64,000 bases of DNA, taken from positions 146,080 through 210,079 of the forward strand of contig CBFDBO010000003.1 of assembly GCA_965603075.1 (NCBI GenBank), read 5' to 3'. The position numbers and the translations under genes are program-made. The DNA is from JABJOR01 sp965603075 (GTDB lineage: Bacteria; Pseudomonadota; Alphaproteobacteria; Rhodospirillales; Casp-alpha2). Every line of letters begins with the position of its first letter. The first letter of the stretch is position 1. Shown here piece after piece: positions 1 through 8,114 of this stretch. The notes below the pieces were generated by a model. The model searched no databases and was not told the DNA's origin. It was given only the letters and a program-made list of their open reading frames with translations.

Positions 1-1269
1 TCTTGGATTTATATTGGCTCACAAGGCATTGTTCAGGGAACCTATGAGACCTTTGTTGAAGCAGGCCGCCAGCACTACGGTGGTGTGCTAAAGGGTAAAT
101 GGATACTCACAGGTGGGCTTGGTGGTATGGGTGGCGCGCAACCGTTGGCTGCGACCATGGCAGGAGCGTCCATGCTAGCCGTTGAATGCCGCCCAAGCAG
201 TATAGAGATGCGCCTTCGTACAGGCTATTTGGACCGGGAAGCCCGTACGATCGATGAAGCAATATCCATTATCGAAACAGCCCGTGCAAAAGGTGAAGCG
301 GTTTCCGTTGGCTTGCTGGGGAATGCCGCCGATGTGTTCCCTGAACTGGTTAAACGCGGTATTCGACCCGATTTGGTGACCGATCAAACCAGCGCCCACG
401 ATCCTTTACATGGATATCTACCCCGTGGGTGGACCGTCGATGAATGGGAAGCCAAACAAACAAGCGACCCCCAAGCCGTCATTCAAGCCGCCAGTAAATC
501 CATGGCGGTGCAGGTACAAGCTATGCTCGACTTTCATGCCATGGGCATTCCCACCTTCGATTACGGTAACAATATCCGTCAGGTCGCCAGTGAAGACGGT
601 ATTGCCAATGCATTCGATTTTCCGGGTTTTGTCCCGGCCTATATCCGGCCCCTGTTTTGTCGCGGGGTTGGGCCTTTCCGGTGGGCGGCTTTGTCGGGTG
701 ACCCGGAAGATATTTACAAAACCGATGCCAAGGTCAAGGAACTGATTCCGGATGATCCGCATCTCCATAACTGGCTCGACATGGCGCGTGAGCGTATTCA
801 ATTTCAGGGGTTACCTTCACGAATCTGTTGGGTTGGACTGGGCCAACGAGATAAACTTGGTTTGGCATTTAATGAGATGGTTGCCAGTGGCGAGCTTTCA
901 GCCCCGGTGGTTATTGGGCGTGATCATCTAGATGCAGGCTCTGTTGCCAGCCCCAACCGGGAAACTGAAGCCATGCAAGATGGATCCGACGCTGTTTCTG
1001 ATTGGCCATTACTGAACGCTCTCCTCAATACAGCTTCTGGTGCGACATGGGTATCTCTTCATCATGGTGGTGGCGTGGGGATGGGATTTTCGCAACATTC
1101 CGGTATGGTGATTTGTTGTGATGGCTCCGATGCGGCCCGTGATCGCATTGGCCGGGTATTGTGGAACGACCCGGCAACGGGTGTTATGCGTCACGCCGAT
1201 GCGGGGTATGACATCGCCATCGATTGTGCCAATGAACACGGTCTTAATTTACCTTTTTTGAAAGGTTAA
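1..1269 (+). CDS. hutU: Urocanate hydratase, 5'-truncated by the window edge
   Basis: Urocanase converts urocanate to 4-imidazolone-5-propionate, the second step of histidine breakdown, using tightly bound NAD+. The frame is open from base 1, so about 422 C-terminal codons of a roughly 555-residue enzyme are present. Family marks are the glycine-rich GGLGGMGGAQP segment near the left edge and the strongly conserved LHHGGGVGMGFSQHSG block near the C-terminus. The ATG-like codons inside the frame are not starts. The stop lies 5 bases before hutH on the same strand, so the two are surely cotranscribed. Identity is certain; only the N-terminus is missing. Confidence 0.97.
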   Translation, partial: SWIYIGSQGIVQGTYETFVEAGRQHYGGVLKGKWILTGGLGGMGGAQPLAATMAGASMLAVECRPSSIEMRLRTGYLDREARTIDEAISIIETARAKGEAVSVGLLGNAADVFPELVKRGIRPDLVTDQTSAHDPLHGYLPRGWTVDEWEAKQTSDPQAVIQAASKSMAVQVQAMLDFHAMGIPTFDYGNNIRQVASEDGIANAFDFPGFVPAYIRPLFCRGVGPFRWAALSGDPEDIYKTDAKVKELIPDDPHLHNWLDMARERIQFQGLPSRICWVGLGQRDKLGLAFNEMVASGELSAPVVIGRDHLDAGSVASPNRETEAMQDGSDAVSDWPLLNALLNTASGATWVSLHHGGGVGMGFSQHSGMVICCDGSDAARDRIGRVLWNDPATGVMRHADAGYDIAIDCANEHGLNLPFLKG

Positions 1270-1274
1270 AGATC

Positions 1275-2804
1275 ATGTCTGAGATAATATCAGTAACGCC
1301 CGGTGCTTTGACATTGACCCAAATGCGTAACCTTGAACGACATGGTGTAAACCTGAAAATCGCTGGCGATTGGGAAACCAAAGTTGAGGCCGCTGCCGCC
1401 GCAGTTGAGCGCGTGGTTGATGATGAACGCGTGGTTTATGGTATTAATACCGGATTTGGTTTGCTGGCACGGGAAAGTATTTCCCCTGACGACGTACGCG
1501 AATTACAAATTCGTTTGGTGCGTTCCCATTGTGCGGGCACAGGAACACCTCTTAACGACAATACTGTCCGTTTAATTATGGCCTTGAAAGCGATTTCACT
1601 GGCGCATGGGTTTTCAGGGGTTCAGGTGAAAACGGTTCAATTAATCCTTGATATGATGGAGCGCGGTGTGATCCCGATGATCCCGGAAAAGGGTTCCGTT
1701 GGTGCGTGTGGTGATCTAGCGCCTCTGGCCCATATGTCGGCGGTGATGATTGGCGAAGGCGAAGCTTTTGTTGATGATGTACGCATGTCTGGTTTAGACG
1801 CTCTCAAAAAAGTTGGGCTTTCCCCCATCCGCTTGCACGCCAAAGAAGGCCTCGGTTTACTGAATGGCACACAAGTTTCAACCGCCCTTGCGATATGTGG
1901 TCTGAACGCCGCCGAGGATGTTTTTAAAGCCGCGCTCATGGCGGGAAGTTTGTCTATTGAGGCTATGAAAGGTTCCGATGCGCCGTTTGATCCGCGCATC
2001 CAAGTACTGGGTAATCAAGTGGGACAAGTCGATGTGGCCAAGGTGCTGATGAGCACCATGGATGGCAGTTTTATTCGTGATAGCCATATCGATTGTGACC
2101 GGGTGCAGGACCCTTATTCTTTGCGTTGCCAACCCCGTGTCATGGGGGCGTGTCTTGACCAATTACGGATGGCGGCAACTATTTTAGTGCGAGAAGCCAA
2201 TGGTGTTTCTGATAACCCACTTGTTTTTGCCAAGGAAGATGAGGTTCTTTCCGGCGGTAATTTTCATGCGCAATCTGTGGCCTTTGTTGCCGATATGATT
2301 GCCAATGCCACGGCGGAAATAGGTTCGCTTTCCGAGCGTCGCCAAGCGCTGTTGGTTAATCCTGCCATGAGTGGCTTGCCCGCGTTTCTTTCCCCCAATC
2401 CCGGCATCAATTCTGGCTTCATGATGGCGCAGGTTACCTCTGCTGCGCTGGTTGCAGAGAACCGCCAACGCGCTACCCCCACCAGTGTTGACAGCGTGCC
2501 CACATCTGCCGATCAAGAAGATCACGTTTCCATGGCAACATATGGTGCGCGTCGTTTGTTTGATATGACCGATAACACTGCTGCCATTGTCGCCATCGAA
2601 CTCATGGCCGCCACCCAAGGCATCAGCTTCCACCGCCCTCTCAAATCATCAGATGATCTGGAACGCTGCATGGACGCTGTGCTTGATTTGGCGCCTTTGC
2701 GTACCGACGACCGTGAATTTTCCAGTGAAATTTCTGCCGTCAAAGAAGGTATCTCCGATGGGCGTTATTTGGGAACGGCGGTAGCGGGGGTGACTTTGAC
2801 TTAA
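1275..2804 (+). CDS. hutH: Histidine ammonia-lyase with Ala-Cys-Gly cofactor tripeptide
   Basis: This enzyme deaminates L-histidine to trans-urocanate. It has 509 residues, the normal length, with YGINTGFG near residue 55 and the MIO-forming region at GSVGACGDLAPLAHM. The tripeptide that cyclises to the electrophilic MIO cofactor is normally Ala-Ser-Gly. Here it reads Ala144-Cys145-Gly146 (codons GCG TGT GGT, Cys codon at 1707-1709). A Ser-to-Cys substitution at this site in the Pseudomonas enzyme is reported to mature to active enzyme, so activity is expected here. An AAAGG ribosome site lies just upstream. The gene converges with umuC (6-base gap) and follows hutU in an operon. Confidence 0.97.
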   Translation: MSEIISVTPGALTLTQMRNLERHGVNLKIAGDWETKVEAAAAAVERVVDDERVVYGINTGFGLLARESISPDDVRELQIRLVRSHCAGTGTPLNDNTVRLIMALKAISLAHGFSGVQVKTVQLILDMMERGVIPMIPEKGSVGACGDLAPLAHMSAVMIGEGEAFVDDVRMSGLDALKKVGLSPIRLHAKEGLGLLNGTQVSTALAICGLNAAEDVFKAALMAGSLSIEAMKGSDAPFDPRIQVLGNQVGQVDVAKVLMSTMDGSFIRDSHIDCDRVQDPYSLRCQPRVMGACLDQLRMAATILVREANGVSDNPLVFAKEDEVLSGGNFHAQSVAFVADMIANATAEIGSLSERRQALLVNPAMSGLPAFLSPNPGINSGFMMAQVTSAALVAENRQRATPTSVDSVPTSADQEDHVSMATYGARRLFDMTDNTAAIVAIELMAATQGISFHRPLKSSDDLERCMDAVLDLAPLRTDDREFSSEISAVKEGISDGRYLGTAVAGVTLT

Positions 2805-2810
2805 GTTAAC

Positions 2811-4109
2811 CTACTTTACCCGTTTCAAATCCGACCATTGTGTCGTGTAGCGGGGGGATCGGTGTTGTTGGTTCATGTACCATGTACGCGGGCGGGGAAT
2901 TTGGCCGTAGTTCATGGTGCCGGGGCCGTACTTACGATTGATGGTATCGAAGGTTTTCATTAATTTGGTCTGGCGCGGGTCAGGCTTGTGGATGGATACA
3001 TCAAATAGGGTTTGTGGGGCGTAATCTTCGCGCGATAGCCCCAACAACAAGATACCTGATTTTTTGTAAGGAATGCCGGGTTTAAAAATTTGTTTTAACC
3101 CTGCCAGAGCTGCGCGGGTAATGTTGCCTGTATGATTGCTGGTGGATGCCCCAACGTTGGCGAGGGACACCGTGGTGGAGCAGGAATATTGTGGCAGTTC
3201 GTCCCGGAACGGATTACCGCGCACAAAGACCTGCACGGTGTCGGCTACCATCCCCTTACGGCGCAGCTTTTCTGATCCGATGGCACAGAAGGTTTTGACC
3301 GCCTCGATCAGTTCAGATTCCAAGTGCATGGTGTGGCCGAAGCTTCGGCTAACACACATGGTTTGTTTGTCGGGTGGGTGGTCTTCTATAGGAATAACGG
3401 GAATACCGTTTAGCTCGTCCACCGTACGCAGGCCCACAACCCCCATGCGCGCCCGTGCCCAAGGTCGCTCCACATTGCGCAAATCGAGGGCGGAGCGGAT
3501 ATTGTTTTTATGGAGCATCTTGGCCCATTGCCGCCCAATGCCCCAGACCTTGCCCACATCCGTGCCGCCCAAGGCGGTCTCTTGTCGGGTGGGATCGCTT
3601 AAATCCAAAATCCCGACTTCAGTTTTTTTTGCGAGATTATTGGCAATCTTGGAAAGGGTCTTGGTTGGGGCGATGCCAACGCTGACGGGAATACCTGTCC
3701 ACTGTTTAACAGTGTTGCGGATGGTGGTGGCGAATTGCTCCAGGTCTAGGATGGACAGGGGGCTGAGCTCCATGAAACATTCATCGATGCTGTAAATCTC
3801 TAGATCGGGTGAAAATTGGGCCAGCGTATCCATAACCCGTGCGCTTAAATCACCATATAGTGTGAAGTTGGTAGAGCGGATCATTACGTCTTTGCAATCT
3901 ATGCGGCGTTGCATCTTGAACAATGGCTCTCCCATGGTGATGCCCATGGCCTTGGCCTCGGGCGAGCGGGCGATGACACAGCCGTCGTTGTTGGAAAGTA
4001 CTACCGTAGGGCGACCGCGCAAGTCGGGCTGGAACACCCGTTCGCACGATACATAAAAATTGTTGCAATCAACCAATGCGTAAAGCGGGGGGCGTGTGTG
4101 ATTATCCAT
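2811..4109 (-). CDS. umuC: DNA polymerase V catalytic subunit UmuC
   Basis: This is a Y-family error-prone polymerase that acts in SOS translesion synthesis with processed UmuD. It has 432 residues, the usual UmuC size. The metal-binding residues are visible as Asp14 in YALVDCNNFYVSCERVF and Asp109-Glu110 in SIDECFMEL. Helix-hairpin-helix and little-finger regions follow, as does the typical C-terminal UmuC extension. It starts 22 bases after the umuD stop, forming a umuDC operon under the SOS box at 4558-4572. The coding GC is visibly higher than in neighbouring genes (sample lines about 57-66%), which suggests acquisition; that is inference. Confidence 0.96.
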   Translation of the reverse strand: MDNHTRPPLYALVDCNNFYVSCERVFQPDLRGRPTVVLSNNDGCVIARSPEAKAMGITMGEPLFKMQRRIDCKDVMIRSTNFTLYGDLSARVMDTLAQFSPDLEIYSIDECFMELSPLSILDLEQFATTIRNTVKQWTGIPVSVGIAPTKTLSKIANNLAKKTEVGILDLSDPTRQETALGGTDVGKVWGIGRQWAKMLHKNNIRSALDLRNVERPWARARMGVVGLRTVDELNGIPVIPIEDHPPDKQTMCVSRSFGHTMHLESELIEAVKTFCAIGSEKLRRKGMVADTVQVFVRGNPFRDELPQYSCSTTVSLANVGASTSNHTGNITRAALAGLKQIFKPGIPYKKSGILLLGLSREDYAPQTLFDVSIHKPDPRQTKLMKTFDTINRKYGPGTMNYGQIPRPRTWYMNQQHRSPRYTTQWSDLKRVK

Positions 4110-4131
4110 GGTTATACGGGATCATAGGTGG

Positions 4132-4563
4132 TCATGTGTGGTTTTTGATGGTGTGGGCCACCACCCCCCAAATCTCACCGCCGGGGGGTAGGGGAATGGT
4201 GGGGTAGTTTGTGTTCTCAGGCTTCAACCACCACTGTCCGGCGTGGCGTTTCAACCGTTTGACCGTCATCTCGCCATGGGTGACGGCGATGACCACATTA
4301 CCCGGACGCGGTTCTAGCGAACGGTCCACCACCAGCAAATCCCCATCATGAATCCCCGCTCCAATCATGGAATCCCCCGAAACCCGAACAATAAAAGTCG
4401 CCGCCGGGTGGGTGATCAAGTCATTGAGATCCAGCACGCCATCGGCAAAATCATCGGCGGGACTAGGGAACCCTGCGGACACATGACTGGTATAAACCGG
4501 CAAACTCAGAGGCATTCCGCGAATAGGTATCCGTACAACAGGGGTGTGTTTGCATAAGAACAT
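4132..4563 (-). CDS. umuD: UmuD, SOS mutagenesis self-cleaving subunit
   Basis: UmuD is a LexA-like protein that cleaves itself on RecA filaments to give UmuD', the partner of UmuC. With the ATG at 4563 the product has 143 residues (E. coli UmuD has 139). The cleavage site is Ala-Gly in SAGFPSPADD. The catalytic dyad is Ser65 (SGDSM) and Lys102 (MTVKRL), with the family's 37-residue spacing. The frame extends upstream to 4809, but that part shows no UmuD similarity. A shorter start at 4515 would leave only 13 residues before the cleavage site. The ribosome site is weak, so the exact start is the least certain point. First gene of umuDC. Confidence 0.92.
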   Translation of the reverse strand: MFLCKHTPVVRIPIRGMPLSLPVYTSHVSAGFPSPADDFADGVLDLNDLITHPAATFIVRVSGDSMIGAGIHDGDLLVVDRSLEPRPGNVVIAVTHGEMTVKRLKRHAGQWWLKPENTNYPTIPLPPGGEIWGVVAHTIKNHT

Positions 4564-4572
4564 AACATGAAC
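4558..4572 (-). promoter_or_regulatory. LexA (SOS) box of umuDC
   Basis: On the minus strand this reads GTTC-ATGTTAT-GTTC, a perfect match to the direct-repeat GTTC-N7-GTTC SOS box known for alphaproteobacterial LexA. It overlaps the umuD start codon. A possible promoter (TTGTGA, 18 bases, TATTTT) lies just upstream on the minus strand, so LexA bound here would block initiation or early elongation. The divergent gene at 4654 begins 82 bases away and could also be affected. Confidence 0.8.
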
Positions 4573-4653
4573 ATAAAATATTTTCTCCGATTGTACAATC
4601 ACAAGGTTACAATAGGGAAAGCATACGAACAATTCAGATGATGAGGGCTTCTT

Positions 4654-5574
4654 GTGAATTCGGCGATAGTCAAAGTTCTGGCGGTGGTGTTGGCGTGGCC
4701 CTTGGCCGCCCTTACGATCATTCAGGTGTACGAATGGTATAAGGAGGCAACTTATGTAAGGGTGGTTGAACCCGTTAATCGGGACCGTATTCAATATCCC
4801 GTCTATCAACAGTTCGCGCAGGATGCCTTACGCAATTATGCTGCTTTAGAAAAACGAGAACAGCAATACTTGAAGGATGAATTACGTCGCGTCCTAAAAC
4901 CCGTTGATCCATGGATCGATACGCTCAATCAATCAGATACAGATATTATCTGTCTTGGGGAAGCTCATAACGAGCACACCCGTCAATTTCTGGCAAATAA
5001 TTTCCTTTCAGGCCTTGCGATGGATATGCTGGCGGTTGAGACCACACCGGGTGGCTTGCAGGAAATTAATAAATATATGAAGGACGGCGAGATTTATGTA
5101 CCCATGTTGGGAGCCGATATGGGGCAGGTTTTAAAAGCTGCGCACGCGCGTAATCCGGCAGTGGTTATCCAACCCATTGAAGAAACGATGCAGCAATACG
5201 CGGGGCGCCGTGCTCAAAAAACCGGATCTCGTGAGGGATCGATATTTACTAATTTCAAACGAGGCTACGTTCCGGGAAAACGAAGCGTCATTTTAATAGG
5301 GGCCTTGCATTGCAATTATAAGCCCAATGTATTGTACCAGTTATTGAGGCAGGATTTGCCGGAAACCAAGCTTCACAACATCCTTGTTCAAGGTGCACAC
5401 CAAGATGGTTTGATTGAAACTTTTGTTTACTTTCTTGATGAGTTGGAAATAGCACCGGGGAATTTTGTCATCACCAACACTCAAGACCTGCCGCATTGGA
5501 TACAAGAAAACTTCGTTTGGTTTTGGGCGCTAACGTTGACGCATTATCAGAGCATTGTTGTCTATAAACCATAA
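4654..5574 (+). CDS. Membrane-anchored TraB/ChaN/Tiki-superfamily-like protein
   Basis: This is a 306-residue protein with an N-terminal hydrophobic segment (about residues 5-25) that would anchor or export it. The rest resembles the TraB/ChaN/EreA/Tiki fold group. LGEAHNEHTRQFL holds a Glu103-x-His105 motif, and a second ILIGALHC histidine motif lies near residue 220. Members include metalloproteases, haem-binding lipoproteins and esterases, so the reaction cannot be assigned. The start is a GTG with an AGGG-type ribosome site; nearby ATGs are out of frame. It is divergent from umuD and followed 69 bases later by mtnN. The fold assignment is by motif only. Confidence 0.7.
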   Translation: MNSAIVKVLAVVLAWPLAALTIIQVYEWYKEATYVRVVEPVNRDRIQYPVYQQFAQDALRNYAALEKREQQYLKDELRRVLKPVDPWIDTLNQSDTDIICLGEAHNEHTRQFLANNFLSGLAMDMLAVETTPGGLQEINKYMKDGEIYVPMLGADMGQVLKAAHARNPAVVIQPIEETMQQYAGRRAQKTGSREGSIFTNFKRGYVPGKRSVILIGALHCNYKPNVLYQLLRQDLPETKLHNILVQGAHQDGLIETFVYFLDELEIAPGNFVITNTQDLPHWIQENFVWFWALTLTHYQSIVVYKP

Positions 5575-5643
5575 CGAACATAAAACAATGACTGTGTATC
5601 AATGTATGTTACAGTGACCGAAAGCAGAAAAAGGAATAAAAAA

Positions 5644-6381
5644 ATGCTAGGTGTCATAGGCGCAATGAGTGAAGAGGTTCAGTTGTTACGAGCGGAACTG
5701 AGCGATGCAACGGAAACAGTTCACGCTGAGATTAATGTTATCCAAGGAGATTACAAAGGCACTAAGATTGCGTTGGCACAATCGGGGATTGGCAAGGTCA
5801 ATGCGACCATCTGCACCCAGATGATGATTGATCTATATAAACCGAAACAGTTGGTCTTCAGTGGTGTTGCGGGTGGATTGTTACCCAATATGCAAGCCGG
5901 TGACATCATTATCGCCAGCCACGTTGTTGAATACGATATGGATTTAACAGCGTTTGGGCGTCGACACGGTGAAACACCGGGCCGGGATCGCTTGATTGAG
6001 TGTGACCCTGATCTTGTGGGAAAAGCGACAATGGCTTTTGATGCGGCTTTCGATGGGGTAAAGGGCGCGCCTAATTTGATGCTGGGGACCATCGCCTCGG
6101 GCGATCGGTTCATTCAGGACACAACCATGTTACGGTGGTTGCAACGTGAATTTGCTGCGTTGGCAACAGAGATGGAAGGGGCTGCTTTTGGGCACACATG
6201 CCATCTCAACGGGTTACCTTTTGCTGTGATTCGTGCCCTTTCTGATGGCTCAGGTGAATCAGCTACGGGTGATTTTGAGCAAAACTTGCATAACGCTTGT
6301 CAAAACTCATTCAAGTTGATGGACGTGTTGATTTCAAATATATCGGTTGGTGATGAAAAAAAAGACCGTCGTAAGCGTTAG
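5644..6381 (+). CDS. mtnN: 5'-methylthioadenosine/S-adenosylhomocysteine nucleosidase
   Basis: This enzyme hydrolyses MTA and SAH to adenine plus a thioribose or ribosylhomocysteine, clearing inhibitory by-products of SAM use and of polyamine synthesis. The 245-residue product starts at the ATG preceded by AGGA nine bases upstream; an upstream in-frame methionine at 5602 lacks family similarity. Catalytic positions are Glu11 (VIGAMSEEV), Glu178 (EMEGAA) and Asp201 (ALSDGSGE). A basic tail, DEKKDRRKR, is unusual and overlaps the end of the convergent sulP gene by 4 bases. Confidence 0.94.
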   Translation: MLGVIGAMSEEVQLLRAELSDATETVHAEINVIQGDYKGTKIALAQSGIGKVNATICTQMMIDLYKPKQLVFSGVAGGLLPNMQAGDIIIASHVVEYDMDLTAFGRRHGETPGRDRLIECDPDLVGKATMAFDAAFDGVKGAPNLMLGTIASGDRFIQDTTMLRWLQREFAALATEMEGAAFGHTCHLNGLPFAVIRALSDGSGESATGDFEQNLHNACQNSFKLMDVLISNISVGDEKKDRRKR

Positions 6382-7988
6382 TGTCCGCCACCCATGCTGC
6401 CTGTTTTCACGTCATAATTTGCAGCGATTCCGTAGTCTGGATCATCATCAGCATCAATCATGAGCTGCCCCGCCCGGTTGAGCAATTGATGGCAATCATG
6501 CGATAGGTGGCGCAGTTGAAGGGTCTTGTTGAGGGCCTCGTATTTCAAGGCCAGTGCATCGATCGCTTGTAATGCAGATTGATCTACAACTCGGCTGTTC
6601 ATGAAATCAATGATGACTAAGTCGGGGTCATCTTGTGGGGTGAATATTTCAGAAAATCCATCTGTTGAGCCAAAAAATAACGGTCCCTCGATTTGATAAA
6701 TTTTGCCGCCTTCCGGGGTATCCTCGACACGAGCATGAATGCGAGACGCATTGTTCCAAGCGTAGGCAAGAGCCGATACGATAACACCCACAACAACGGC
6801 GATGGCAAGATCGCTCATGACTGTAACAATGGTCACAAGTCCCATCACAAGGGCATCGGTTAAAGGGATGATACGTAAGATGGTCAAGCTTTGCCAAGCG
6901 AACGTACCGATCACCACCATGAACATAACGCCAACCAGTGCGGCTAACGGAATTTGTTCAATCAGGCTGGACGCTACTAAGATAAAGGCGAGCAAAAAGA
7001 GCGCCGCTGAAATGCCAGACAACCGTGTACGCCCGCCTGATTTAATATTAATCATGGATTGCCCGATCATGGCGCAACCACCCATACCACCGAAGAACCC
7101 GGTAACGGTGTTTGAGATACCCTGTGCAATACACTCTTGTGACGCACCACCGCGTTTGCCGGTGATCTCGCCCACCAAGTTAAGGGTTAGCAGACTCTCA
7201 ATAAGTCCAATAGCTGCAAGAATAAGAGCGTATGGAAATATTACACGCAAAGTTTCAAAATTCAAATCGACCATGGGGATATGAAAGTTTGGTAGTCCAC
7301 CTTTGATGGATGCTAAATCGCCAACTCTTGGTACGTCGATGCCAAAAAAGATAACAACACCGGCAACCACGGCAATACCAGCAAGAGGTGCAGGGATGAA
7401 ATTGGTGATTTTGGGCATGATCCAAATGATCGCCATGGTCAGAGCGACAAGCCCCAACATGTTGACAAGGGACCAACCGGACATCCAGACTTTAATACCA
7501 TCCGGACCAGGAATTTGGAACTGTGTTAACTGGGCCAAGAAGATAACGATGGCAAGGCCATTAACAAATCCAAGCATAACCGGATGCGGGACCAATCGAA
7601 TGAATTTCCCAAGGTGGAAAACACCTGCCAGTATTTGAAGGATGCCCATCAAGACCACTGTGGCAAAAAGATATTCGATACCGTGGCTGGCAACCAATGC
7701 CACCATAACAACGGCAAGAGCGCCCGTGGCTCCAGAAATCATGCCCGGTCTTCCGCCGATCACTGCGGTGATCAAACCAACGATAAAAGCTGCATACAGT
7801 CCCACCAGAGGATGCACGCCAGCAACAAACGAAAATGCGACGGCTTCTGGAACCAATGCCAAGGCAACGGTCAGACCGGAAAGCAATTCCGTCTTGATGC
7901 TGCTGGGGGTAAATGATGATAAGGTCGGCCTTTTCCAATCAGTATTGGAAACACGTTTGGCAAATGCAGCAAGGGTAATCTTAGGCAC
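6378..7988 (-). CDS. SulP-family anion permease with C-terminal STAS domain
   Basis: This is a 536-residue inner-membrane transporter of the SLC26/SulP family, whose members carry sulfate, bicarbonate or dicarboxylates. Hydrophobic helices fill residues 30-420 and include the conserved GLYAAF and FGGMGGCAMIGQS segments. A STAS domain occupies about 430-515 (LVIIDFMNSRVVDQSALQAI), and the tail ends GSMGGGH. The start is GTG at 7988 with GGA upstream. Substrate cannot be read from the sequence. The 3' end overlaps mtnN by 4 bases in convergent orientation. It is transcribed alone, probably from the extended -10 at 8044-8052. Confidence 0.93.
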   Translation of the reverse strand: MPKITLAAFAKRVSNTDWKRPTLSSFTPSSIKTELLSGLTVALALVPEAVAFSFVAGVHPLVGLYAAFIVGLITAVIGGRPGMISGATGALAVVMVALVASHGIEYLFATVVLMGILQILAGVFHLGKFIRLVPHPVMLGFVNGLAIVIFLAQLTQFQIPGPDGIKVWMSGWSLVNMLGLVALTMAIIWIMPKITNFIPAPLAGIAVVAGVVIFFGIDVPRVGDLASIKGGLPNFHIPMVDLNFETLRVIFPYALILAAIGLIESLLTLNLVGEITGKRGGASQECIAQGISNTVTGFFGGMGGCAMIGQSMINIKSGGRTRLSGISAALFLLAFILVASSLIEQIPLAALVGVMFMVVIGTFAWQSLTILRIIPLTDALVMGLVTIVTVMSDLAIAVVVGVIVSALAYAWNNASRIHARVEDTPEGGKIYQIEGPLFFGSTDGFSEIFTPQDDPDLVIIDFMNSRVVDQSALQAIDALALKYEALNKTLQLRHLSHDCHQLLNRAGQLMIDADDDPDYGIAANYDVKTGSMGGGH

Positions 7989-8043
7989 AGGATCATTCCA
8001 TTCTAGGTCTCAAATAGGGGCGACCTTCATAAAGAAAGTTAGA

Positions 8044-8052
8044 ATTATATCA
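8044..8052 (-). promoter_or_regulatory. Extended -10 promoter candidate for sulP
   Basis: The minus strand reads TGATATAAT, a perfect TATAAT with the TGn extension. It lies about 56 bases upstream of the sulP GTG, giving a plausible short leader. No good -35 hexamer is visible at 16-18 bases, which fits an extended -10 promoter. Confidence 0.4.
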
Positions 8053-8114
8053 ATTAAAAACGAATTAGAGAGTGTGATTGTTTAACAACGCACACTAAGG
8101 TTTGAAATTAATTC

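Noticed and set aside
8070..8096. AGTGTG/CACACT inverted repeat between sulP and the helicase as a terminator
   Set aside because: The stem is six pairs with a 14-base loop and no T-run follows on either strand.
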